Shown piece after piece: positions 55,459-64,000 of a DNA stretch of 64,000 nucleotides (within the stretch, counting starts at the first letter, position 1; each line of letters starts with the position of its first letter). The DNA is from Brachionus manjavacas (lineage: Eukaryota > Rotifera > Eurotatoria > Ploima > Brachionidae). The position numbers and the translations under genes were made by a program. The notes beneath the pieces were generated by a model, which was not told the DNA's origin, did no database searches, and saw nothing but the letters and a program-made list of their open reading frames with translations. The stretch is taken from assembly GCA_019054805.1 (NCBI GenBank), contig JAHQIY010000003.1:1984001-2048000 (forward strand), written 5' to 3'.

Positions 55459-55905
55459 ATGTCCACTCAAGTTAAAAGAAAACCTTTGTCATTAGAAGAA
55501 AAACTTGAAATTTTGAATGATTTTAAAAAAAATAATCTCACTGTCACAGAACTTGTGAAAAAATATAATAGACCTCAGAGTACTGTTTCTTCTATTCTTA
55601 AGGCAGAGAATCAAGAAAAGATAAAAAACTTATATGAAAATAATTTAATCAATCCTAGCTCTAAAAGAATGAGGGGTTCTAATTATGTTAAAATTGAAGA
55701 GGCCCTTGATCACTGGTTCAAATCAGTTATGGCATATAAAATTTCAAAAAAAGAAGCAACGGACTGCATAGATAAACAACGATTGTATTTTGCCCAAAAG
55801 AACGAAGACTGTTCTTTATTCATTGATCAGTTGTCTAAAAAGGATCAATTTTGTAGCGTCGATCAGTCTTTTCAAAGTAAAATTGATAAATATTTTTCCT
55901 TTTAA
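55459..55905 (+). CDS. CENP-B-type DNA-binding protein from a pogo/Tigger element, DDE lost
   Basis: The 148-codon frame from MSTQVKRKPLSLEEKLEILN contains a full CENP-B N-terminal helix-turn-helix: LSLEEKLEIL, VTELVKKYNRPQSTVSSIL, then NPSSKRMRGSNYVKIEEALD, where the second (Tc5-type) helix-turn-helix begins. After HWFKSVMA it passes directly to an unrelated tail (SKKEATDCIDKQRLYFAQKN to FQSKIDKYFSF). This tail resembles the C-terminal end of such transposases, so the ~300-residue DDE domain has been deleted in frame. An ATG 45 nt upstream (55414) is also in frame, but MSTQ is the better start by analogy. The intact frame amid decayed transposons, with AATACGAT repeats beside it, suggests a protein that could still bind element ends. 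Domesticated gene or young deletion product are both possible. Confidence 0.75.
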   Translation: MSTQVKRKPLSLEEKLEILNDFKKNNLTVTELVKKYNRPQSTVSSILKAENQEKIKNLYENNLINPSSKRMRGSNYVKIEEALDHWFKSVMAYKISKKEATDCIDKQRLYFAQKNEDCSLFIDQLSKKDQFCSVDQSFQSKIDKYFSF

Positions 55906-57228
55906 TATATTTATTATTTTTAAATAAACAATAATTCCTTTAAAAAAATTTATTTTCAATATTTTTCTTCCCATCCTTTAACATGCAAATTTGATTAATA
56001 CGATATTCGTTTATACGATGTCCTTTTTTTTCCGCCCAAACACATCGTATTATCCAGACTCGACTGTAATAAAATTGTTTTTGTGTAATTTAAAAAAAGT
56101 TAGAAATACCCCAAAAAATGAAGATATATGAAACAAATTAAATTATTCAAGAAGAAAACCTATTTTTTGTTTATAAAAATTTCAATTAGAGTCAAGTTTC
56201 TTTGGCCAGCGTTGCACAGGTACGTTTTGATCATTTTGGGTTGTCTTATTTTTATATTAATAAATAGGTTGTGATTCATCTTTTTTTCCATAAATATCAA
56301 GAACAACTTTTTGAGTCTGGGTTGGACTGGTTCAATATTTAGTTTTTGATGTATTTCCACTGTTTTGGTTTTAAATTTAAATCGCTGAATCTGTTTGAGA
56401 GCTTTGTTTTTAAGGACTTACAGTTTCTTATTTAAATTAAATCTGTCTGTGCTTGCGATTATATGACAGTAATCAATGATTGATCTTGTTGTAGCTTTGT
56501 AATACATCATCCCTAGTTTAATCCAATTTTTTAAAGTTTAATTTTTTTAATTTTTGAATTGTTTTTTGATTAATTATCATTTTCTGAATCACCGTGTTTA
56601 AATGTTGATCGTATTTTAGCTTTGGGTCAAGTTTGATCCCAAGTAAAATTGGATTGGCTGTTAAAGGTATTATCATTTAGTTTGTTCTCAAGTCTAAGTT
56701 GAACTTCGCATGGTAATTATGGCTTTGTCAACCTGATGTGAACACGGTATAAGTTGTTTTTTACGGATTTATCGTGAATTGGTAACAATCGCAGAATTTT
56801 TGAATATTGTATATGCACTCTTGTAATTTATTTTTAATTAATTTATGTATTTAATTACAGTGATATGATACAATTTATTCTCATCCGCATACATCTTACA
56901 CACATTACTCAGACAGTCAAGAAGTCGTTTGTATGCGTTCCAGATATTTTGATTTAATTTCAAAATTTTGCAAAACGATTGCGTCAAAGATACCGCCTTG
57001 TAAATAACCGTGTTCAATTTTTTTTCCTGTTTAGAAGATCAGTGTAATGTTAGCGATATCCCATTAATTAGACACTTTACTCTCATTATTTGATTTGTTA
57101 TAAATAATTTGTAGTCCCTTGCCCGTTTATCAGAATATCTTTTTAAATCCATCGATGATACCTTGTCCCTTTCCATGGCTTTTATCCTATTCAATTTATC
57201 CAGTCTTTTTCCAGCGTTATCTTTTTCG

Positions 57229-58012
57229 GGGTCTTGTCACATCTACGGCCAATTGGCCAGGCCAAGTGTGAAATTGTCAATCTACGGCCAATTTCATAAA
57301 ACTAATTGGCCATGTAATTTTATTAATTGGCCAGGTAATTTTTACTTTTTCTTTTTATTATTTGTGTTTTTGTTAACATTATTACAAACAATCATATTTA
57401 AATGTTTGAATAAATCAACTTTAATTTAGATTTGCATCTTTTTAGTTGATTATTTAGCTTTGAAATTAAGTTAGAAAGAGAGTTAGATTAAAAGTTAGAT
57501 TAAAATTTTGATTAAAAGCTAAACATAAAAATAAAAATGGAAATAGAAAAGTCCGATGTTTCTGAAATAGTTGTAAATAAATCCTAGTTCCGAAATTAAA
57601 AAAAAAACTCCAAAAAAACGAGGGAGAAAACCGAAATCTCAAAATAAGGATTCTGTTGATAATAATGATAAAAATTCAGATTCGAATTCAAATCCAAAAT
57701 ATAACTTACGGAAAAGAAACAATTAATTTAAAAATATTTTTACTGACATGGCTTTACTTTTTTATTGAATTATTGAATATTCGACTTGTATAATGAATAA
57801 TAAATATTCTGATTAATAAATAAAATTTAATTAAAAAAATAACTTGGCCAGGTAATTTTCTTTAGTTGGCAAGGTAATTTTGTTCAATTGGCCGCTAATT
57901 TTTTTTAATTGGCCATCAATTTATAGAAATTTCTGTAAAAAAAGAAAAATTGGCAATAGATTGACAATTTCACACTTGGCCTGGTCAATTGGCCGTAGAT
58001 GTGACAAGACCC
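57229..58012. mobile_element. 784-bp MITE with 65-bp TIRs and perfect 8-bp target duplication
   Basis: The direct repeat CTTTTTCG lies at 57221-57228 and 58013-58020. The termini GGGTCTTGTCACATCTACGG and its complement extend ~65 bp with a few mismatches (57229-57293 / 57948-58012). Words AATTGGCCA/TGGCCAATT repeat within the subterminal regions. The same 12-bp terminus starts the SWIM-MULE at 43969, and the interior keeps an AT-hook tail like that of the MULEs. So this looks like an internally deleted MULE; its duplication is 8 bp where 9-10 is usual for MULEs. Confidence 0.9.
57536..57726 (+). pseudogene. AT-hook relic inside the MITE
   Basis: ATG at 57537 opens MEIEKSDVSEIVVNKS then a stop. 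A neighbouring frame reads SEIKKKTPKKRGRKPKSQNK and ends PKYNLRKRNN. K-K-R-G-R-K-P-K is an AT-hook. Leader and tail of a MULE transposase are thus joined with everything between them gone. Confidence 0.6.
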
Positions 58013-58249
58013 CTTTTTCGTAATCAACTGAAAACACGGATTTGAACAAATTAATTTAAGTCAAAATTTTTACTAACTTTGACTTGGGAATAAGAATTTT
58101 TTGACCAATTCGGTTCATCAAGACTCCTTATCTCACCAACTGCTATATTTCCTTCATAGATTGGCTTTCCTACTTAATAGCACTCTAAGTTCCCTACTAA
58201 TCCAAGGCGGTTTTATAATTAATCATTTTTTTTATGTGATCAAAAACAA

Positions 58250-59290
58250 AAACACAAATAAATAATAATAATTTGTTAAGAAAAATAAATCATTCTTACT
58301 AACAATGGGTTTTTAATTTAAATATTCAAAATTAAGATGCCATAATTGGAAACCGTTGCCAGTTTCCAATTATTTTATTTTTAGAATATTTTATTTCTTA
58401 ACAAAAAAAATTTTTGGACAGAATTCGTCCTACGTTCGTCTTTAAATTTATTTTAGCTTATTTTTTGAAAGAGCATAAATAATTAATTTACTAACTTTTT
58501 AAAAGAAATTAACTTTTTCATTTTGTGTGCAACCGTGTTCAAAAAGAATCTTTTTAAATTTAATTTGCCTAATGGACTAATTAAAGATTCTTAATGAATT
58601 ATTTCTGTTTTAAATATAAGTCAATCAAGAATCAATTTGAATTTACATTAAACCACCTTGAGTCTAAAAATGTATAGTTATGACATAAAGAAAGCAAAAA
58701 GATTGATTCAAATTGCCAACGCTTTTTTTTATTTGTATTTTTCTATTTGTTTGTTTATATTTGTTCAATATGGTTTTAGAGTGAAAATTATCAAATTGTG
58801 TATTTTTGTTGCGCCAGCAATTTAGATGTTAATGATTCTGAGAAAAAAAAATCTGGATAAAAGCTCAAGACCAAAATTTTACTTTTTTTTTTTAGGTTAA
58901 TTTCTTTTTTTACTTTTTATTTTGGGTAAATAGTAAAAAAAAATGGAAATAATAAAAAAAATGTCCAAAAAAGAGCTAATTTACTTTTAATTTTAATGAT
59001 GAACAAATATAGAAAATTTTCGTTTTGACAATTATTTACCCTTGAATATCTTTTTCCATGGTTTCCCTTCAGATTTTAAAATTAAATGGAATATGGCTTT
59101 TCCTATTTTAAAAATCAAAATTATGACTATATTTGCTTTATTTATGATCGAACACTGTCCTAATATAAATAAAGAAATAGGAATTTAGGAAAAGTCCTTG
59201 TTAATAATTCACGAAAACTGGTAAATAAATAATGATGTTTTTTTACAAATTATAAATAAAAGATAAATGATAAATTGATCGATTGAAAAT
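58250..59290. other. AT-rich intergenic DNA upstream of the PAN-WD40 gene
   Basis: No gene or repeat was recognised. Confidence 0.55.
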
Positions 59291-59295
59291 AATGA

Positions 59296-59303
59296 TATAA
59301 AAA
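59296..59303 (+). promoter_or_regulatory. Candidate TATA box of the PAN-WD40 gene
   Basis: TATAAAAAATAAA starts 67 bp before the ATG, a similar distance to that in the neuropeptide genes (68 bp). A/T background makes chance likely, so confidence is low. Confidence 0.35.
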
Positions 59304-59362
59304 ATAAAAATAAAAAACTTTCAAAAATTATACGAAAAAGTAATTCCTGTTGAGTTATAGGC

Positions 59363-60594
59363 ATGATTTTGTTTTTAAAGATATTATTTTGGATGGTACT
59401 CAGTTTGCAAGGTGAGATAATCCAAGTTTATTTTGATAGGTTTGATGGAAAAGAACTACTTGAAACTACTGAAAATCTAAAAGAAGCAATAAAGTTAGAA
59501 GCAAAAGATCAATTTTTTTGTGCTTCTGAATGCTCCAAAATAAACGAGTGTAATACTTTTATGCAAAAAATTGATACTTGCACTTTATTTAGAGGTTGCA
59601 TTACAAGTGAAAATAAACAAAATAAAACAAATTCTGTTGTTTTTGAAAAAAAAGTTAAGTGTACAAAAATATACTCAAATCTAACAAGTAAACATATTTT
59701 TAAAATATTGAATAAAAAAACAAAAAATTTTTTCTAGTCAAAGCGACTTTAAATGGTCATATTTGTTGTCTTTGGGTAAGGTCAATTGTGGTTTTTCAAA
59801 ATGGTGATTTTGCTAGTGGAGCAGATGACAATAGTGTCAAAATATGGAATTCTGTAAACGGAACTATAAAAATATCATTGAGTGGTCACACAAGCTATGT
59901 TTTTTCACTTGCAGTTCTTCAAAACGGTGATTTGGCTAGTGGGTCGTTAGATAATACTATTAAAATATGGAATCCAATTGATGGAATAGCAAAAATGACG
60001 CTAAGCGGTCATACAGGTTCTGTTAATTCACTTGCCGTTTTGCAAAACGGTAATTTGGCTAGTGGATCATCTGATAAAACAATAAAGATTTGGAATCCAG
60101 TTGATGGAATCGAAACGATGACTTTAAGCGGACATACAGATTCTATATTTTCACTTGCAGTTCTTCAAAACGGTGATTTGGCTAGTGGGTCGTTAGATAA
60201 TACTATTAAAATTTGGAATCCAATTGATGGAATCGAAAAAATGACGCTAAGCGGTCATGTAGGTTCTGTTAATTCGCTTGCAGTTCTTCAAAACGGTGAT
60301 TTGGCTAGTGGATCATCTGATAATACAATAAAGATTTGGAATCTAGTTGATGGAATCGCAAAAATGACGTTAACCGGTCATACAGATACCGTTAATTCGC
60401 TTGCAGTTCTTCAAAACAGTGATTTGGTAAGTGGATCAGCTGATAAAACAATAAAGGTTTGGAGTCCAGTTGATGGAATTGAAAAAATGACATTAAATGG
60501 TCACACAAATCACATAATGACCCTTGCAGTTCTTCAAAACGGGGATTTGGCAAGTGGTTCAGCTGATTCTTCAATTAAAATATGGAGTAGCTAA
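59363..60594 (+). CDS. Secreted PAN/apple-domain + seven-blade WD40 protein
   Basis: Exon 1 (59363-59687) encodes a signal peptide (MILFLKILFWMVLSLQG) and a PAN/apple-like module with its cysteines: FFCASECSKINECNTF, DTCTLFRGC, KVKCTKIYSN. Donor A/GTAAAC and acceptor TTTTTTCTAG (59737), both phase 1, remove a 50-bp intron. Exon 2 (59738-60594) continues KATLNGHICCLW and then runs as seven WD repeats of about 40 residues (GH...SLAVLQNGDLASGS, DNTIKIWNP), enough for a closed propeller. The full protein is 393 residues. WD40 propellers are normally intracellular, so one behind a signal peptide and an extracellular PAN module is unusual; binding of ligand or matrix outside the cell is an inference. 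Repeats 2-7 are very alike, with repeats 2 and 4 nearly identical at DNA level, so the array has grown or been homogenised recently. The gene is intact. Confidence 0.88.
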
Positions 60595-62936
60595 AAATGT
60601 CAATTTGTGGATATAAAGCAATTATGCATTATTTTTTTTTAATATGAAGGAACATTGGATTCAAAGAAACTAACAAATAAATAAACAAATATTTTTTTCT
60701 AAATAAAAATTTCAGTTTAATCTAAAAAATTCGATTTCAAATTATATGAAAATCTTTTAAAAGAAAATATTTAAAAAGGTTGTTGTGTAAATAGTATGTA
60801 TGTGATATGCTGAAATTGATGGGGTCCAGGGCAGAGCCCTAGTTTAGGGATTCGGGTATGCTGTAGATTGAAGAACTTTTAATTTTTAAAATAAGATTTA
60901 TTTATTAATTTATTTTCATATGAAAATTAAATCATTGATATGCTGGGTTAAATTGTCATGTTATTAGTTGATTTCAAATTTATCAGCTAGAACTTATAGA
61001 AATCATTTTACCTTATTTGGCAATGTATAAATATGTCTTTATTCCTTTTAAGTTATTCTCAAGTTTGTATACAGTTTTTAGAGCATTGCTTAGCCAAGTA
61101 ATGTTTTTTGCAATAAATTTTCAATAAGCTACCGATTTTTCCTTATCGATAATTGACTACAAAGTTGGTTAATTCTATCGATAAGGAACCGATAGCGTTG
61201 TAAAAATGGTTGAATAACTATCATTCATTTATTGCTATTAGTTATTGCATATTTTTAAAGTATGACAAAAATCGATCTCTAAATGTTATAATGCGTGATT
61301 TTTTATACTTTTTTCTAGGTAAATTTAAATAGCAAAGTTGGAAAAGTAGCAAAAGGGAAATTACATAAAGTTGCAAAAATACTCCACTAACTATATGTTT
61401 CAAATTTGAAATATTATAATATTTTTTCTTTTAATTCCATTTTCCTATTATTGCCTTTTCGATAAATTAATAGTTTGATGATGGTAACTTCGTTTTACGC
61501 AAACGTCGCGAATTATTAATAAAGTTTTTCCTAATTTTAAATATTTTTAATTCCTATTTATTTGATTAATTTTAATCGTGTATAATTTTGAAAAATTCAG
61601 AAAAAGAAAAAAATACAAACACTTTACAGTCAATGAAATATAGAACTTTAAAATGTAGTTAAAAATGAATTTAAAATGATTTGGGCTTGAAGCGTTGTAT
61701 TTTTACCGGACCCTTTTTATTTTGGAGCTAATAAAATGACTGAATTAAAGATCAGAAATTTTTTTGTCGTGAATGATAGCTAATTAATAAACTTTAATAA
61801 CAAAATAAATTTTTAAAAAAATCAACTTTATAGTATCGTTAAAAAACGATAAAATGCTTATGACAATAAAAAATTGATGATACTTTAAACTAAAAATCGT
61901 TCTTAAAAGTGGTCTACAAAATAAAAGTTTTTGTAGATATTTTTTAACTTAAGTGCTTTTTTGGAATTTGTTTGATCAATAATTTTTATAGCTTCCTTCA
62001 CTTTCTTCATCTACTTCTTGAAAAACTTCGTCTTCATTTTATTGCTCGTAAGGATAGAAGTTGAAATTCTGGAGTTTTCAAAATCTTTTTATGCTTGTCT
62101 CTGTTTTGCATTCGGCTCTTGGAACAAATTTCTTGTTTTCAAGTCTTATGTGATACCTTAAAAAAGAAAATGACTCTTTTCATTAAAGCAAAATCAAAGT
62201 CTAGCATTTTTTTTTTAAATGTGTACTTTAATTATCTAAAAAAAAACTTCAATTCTCTCCTTTTTTTCTTTTTTACAGTGAGGAATTGTTATATTATAAA
62301 TTAAGATTTATAAAAATTTCACATTTTTACTTCCTGTTTTTCAAAATAAAAATTTTTTCTGTTTAATTATCGTTAAAATGAACATTATTGATTGAACATT
62401 TGATTTTCAAGATTTAAAATTTTGTTGCGTTTATTTTCTTAATTTCTTTATTTTTTTTCGAAAATAGTTTCTGCTAAATAATTCAATAGAACATTTTGAG
62501 ATTAAATTTCATACTTTTAAATTTGGAACATAAAAAAATTTAATTTAAAAATTTGATTTTTAACAATTTAAATAACGTCACAATAATAATAGTCTTTGTT
62601 GAATTCATTTCTAATCGGACGAAAATATTTTCGTTCTTGAAAGATTAAAGATAACATAATCTAATGAATGTCTATGTAGTTCACTAAATAACTACAACAC
62701 CAACTCTACCCAACTTTTAAGCCTATATTTTCTCATAGAAATACAATGATCTAACTATGATTTTTATATGTTTACGTTAGAAAATGCCATTTATTATTTT
62801 ATATATTATTTAATTGTGTTATAACCGCGAGCCACCAGATCTAAACAGATCCGGACACACACTTCCAATTATTTAAGGTTTACAACAATAACCTTTTGAT
62901 AAAAAATGAAAATATTCTAAAATACATTTTGTATCT
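60595..62936. other. AT-rich intergenic DNA
   Basis: No gene is supported. Position 60642-60692 (TGAAGGAACATTGGATTCAA...AACAAATAAATAAACAAAT) faintly resembles the LINE 3'-tail motif or an AAATAA-rich 3' end of the gene before it. Position 61128-61195 holds an inverted pair around CCTTATCGATA / TATCGATAAGG. ~60815-60860 is locally GC-richer. Confidence 0.5.
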
Positions 62937-63575
62937 TATTAGTTTAATCTAAGAGACAGTAAAATACCGAATGCATGGAAATCTGCTAACATTACCATGA
63001 TACCTAAAAAGACAATTTTAACACAAGACCCAGCTTACTACCTAATCCGGCTAATTAGTATGACAAGTTGTCTACAAAAACTTTTAGAACGTATCGTCTA
63101 CTCAAGATCATATAGTTATGTATAACAAAACCCATTACTAATTTAGGAGCAATCAGATTTTAGAAAAAAATCCAGGAACCGCTGATTATCTCTTCTTCCT
63201 TATTCAAAAAATTGTAGAATCATTTTAATAGAAAGAAGAAAGTTTGTTGGCTATTTTTTGATATCTCAAAAGCGTTCGATAGGGTTTTGCATGATGATCT
63301 TATTTATAAACTAATAAAAATGAAACTTCCCTCTTATCTTATAATAATAAAAATAATTGTCCCTATTCTATCGTTGTCGATAATGGGAAGGCACTCATCT
63401 CCTTTTCATGTACCTTTTTGAGTAACGGCTCCGATCTGACACAGAGGCTACTGCATCGAGTTGATCATCTACACCGCAATTATTACCTGATCATCAAAAC
63501 CTCAATTATTACCTTTTTCTTCTTATCTAACACATTGAATTAATTCATTTTTTGACTCAAGTTTTTAATCAAGGC
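62937..63575 (+). pseudogene. LINE (Jockey/I-like) RT fragment, interrupted
   Basis: The plus strand reads SLRDSKIPNAWKSANITMIP, KKTILTQDPAYY, TSCLQKLLERIVYSRSYSYV and, further on, KRSIGFCMM. It is over 80% like the palindrome LINE at ~19100-19500 by eye, but the two carry different mutations. It stops at KLPSYL, where a 181-bp insert begins, and resumes as LTHxINSFFDSS after it. Confidence 0.85.
63340..63520. mobile_element. 181-bp insertion in the LINE fragment, 8-bp target duplication
   Basis: TCTTATCT occurs at 63332-63339 and again at 63521-63528, and the LINE reading is continuous if the insert and one copy are removed. The insert starts with an A/T-rich run (TATAATAATAAAAATAATTG) and is otherwise GC-richer than the surroundings (CGATAATGGGAAGGCACTCA, GTAACGGCTCCGATCTGACA). 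No TIRs are visible. On the minus strand the A/T run would be a 3' tail, so a SINE-like element is possible. I could not recognise A/B boxes or a known family. Confidence 0.6.
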
Positions 63576-63890
63576 TTCGGCACTTGAGTATGGAATTATT
63601 ACAAATCTAAAAATTAGATTAAACAAGTAAGGTAAATTACACAGCGTAAATTTTCCAAAACGATTTTGTTGATGATATTTTTTGTCCTGAAATATAAGTT
63701 TTAAATAAATTGAATTCTTTTTCGATCTTTTAATTAAATACATCTGTCTCACTTTCAGAATTTAAGCTAGATCTCGTTATAAATTCTAAACCTTTGATCC
63801 CGCCAAAATCGTCATCTTAAATTTGATTTTGACAAGTAAACAATTAAGCACATTCTCATTATCCTCTAGGATAGAAAAGGGACAATTATT
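63576..63890. other. Unresolved stretch before the gag fragment
   Basis: No clear ORF. It may be the 5' part of the retroelement whose gag begins after it. Confidence 0.4.
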
Positions 63891-63910
63891 ATATATCAGG
63901 TAGTGTTGAA

Positions 63911-64000
63911 TACGGTAAAGACAAACCGAGGCAAGAGGAGGGTGAAGCCATTGCATCTTTTGCATCAAGACTCCGTAACTTAGCCAAGTATTGTGGATTC
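63911..64000 (+). pseudogene. Gypsy-type retrotransposon gag fragment, cut by window edge
   Basis: The plus strand reads EYGKDKPRQEEGEAIASFAS then RLRNLAKYCGF to the last base. The pattern Q-x-x-G-E-x-I-x-x-F-x-x-R-L-R-x-L-A-x-x-C-x-F is the retrotransposon gag capsid signature of Ty3/Gypsy elements. The rest lies outside the window, so whether the element is intact is unknown. Confidence 0.7.

Larger units (their letters stand above)
53312..56066. mobile_element. pogo/Tigger-type element interrupted by a LINE
   Basis: The left end CAGTCGAGTCTTG (53312) and right end CAGACTCGACTG (to 56066) are inverted copies, each flanked by TA (53310-53311 and 56067-56068), the target of the Tc1/mariner/pogo group. 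The word AATACGAT recurs near the ends: 55152, 55232, 55248, 55264, 55321 on the left half and 55997 on the right, with its complement at 56044-56051. A LINE (53341-55148, minus) splits the left part. The sole ORF (55459-55905) keeps the CENP-B-type DNA-binding domain but no DDE domain. Confidence 0.85.
56160..58240 (-). pseudogene. LINE relic split by a MITE
   Basis: From ~58240 (minus) the linker after the endonuclease reads PPWISRELRVLLSRKANL. The 784-bp MITE follows. Then decayed RT pieces: VSNxWDIANITLIF and YLQGGIFDAIVLQNFEIKSK (~57060-56930), DENKLYHITVIKY (~56880), ILLGIKLDPKLKYDQHLNTV (~56650) and KATTRSIIDYCHIIAS (~56490). The C-terminus is EIHQKLNIEPVQPRLKKLFL (56360-56160). Many stops. 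A different family from the FADDLV LINEs, by its C-terminus. Confidence 0.75.

Noticed and set aside
60392..60574. 60-codon minus-strand ORF
   Set aside because: Antisense of the WD40 repeats; its repeats mirror the blades.
1..64000. tRNA, rRNA or CRISPR features
   Set aside because: I found no cloverleaf with a GTTCRANNC arm, no rRNA-like segment and no regularly spaced direct repeats. The composition and gene content are those of an animal nucleus.

Overview
The window is AT-rich animal nuclear DNA. Three predicted introns are about 50-60 bp and others 89-148 bp. The few host genes are typical of animals: neuropeptide-type prohormones, an NPC2-like lipid-binding protein, a secreted PAN+WD40 protein and a gene resembling vertebrate C12orf56. 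The very regular WD repeats behind a PAN/apple domain, the high AT content and the mix of transposons make me think of a monogonont rotifer (Brachionus-like). That is inference, not proof.

Layout. 1-9.2 kb: LINE remnants, a MULE that has lost its catalytic core, a TIR element (4.0-5.2 kb), a GGGTAA-rich degenerate element (5.3-6.3 kb) and mostly empty AT-rich DNA. 9.9-10.75 kb: 5' part of a C12orf56-like gene (minus). 11.6-13.7 kb: element with ~315-bp terminal inverted repeats holding a LINE piece. 14.4-16.2 kb: nearly whole but frameshifted MULE with ~160-bp TIRs. 16.33-35.84 kb: a giant inverted repeat, two ~8.9-kb arms around a 1.75-kb spacer; each arm carries a neuropeptide gene, an acidic ORF, a MITE with a 10-bp target duplication and a LINE. 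36.2-38.8 kb: CR1-like LINE. 39.0-39.7 kb: MULE and mariner fragments. 40.1-41.5 kb: three small secreted-prohormone genes in a row, all minus. 44-47.5 kb: second core-less MULE, hAT remnant, TTAA-flanked MITE. 47.8-48.3 kb: NPC2-like gene. 49.7-52.7 kb: larger relative of the 4-kb TIR element. 53.3-56.1 kb: pogo/Tigger element split by a LINE, keeping only a CENP-B-type DNA-binding ORF. 56.2-58.2 kb: LINE split by a 784-bp MITE with a perfect 8-bp target duplication. 59.36-60.59 kb: PAN + seven-blade WD40 gene. 62.9-64 kb: LINE fragment with a 181-bp insertion, then a Gypsy-type gag fragment at the edge.

The most notable content is a small family of secreted prohormones with a W-x-R-I-G-K-R amidation/cleavage site: one gene per palindrome arm, a third paralogue at 40.4 kb and a distant relative at 41.5 kb, with another prohormone-like gene between. 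The peptide-coding 53 nt are identical between diverged paralogues and a TATA-type upstream region is shared. I could not assign them to a known neuropeptide family. The palindrome has duplicated one of these genes almost exactly, and one of its inner breakpoints cuts an ORF, which shows which arm is the likely donor.

All exon joins were made by eye from GT/AG sites and reading phase. No searches or alignments were run.
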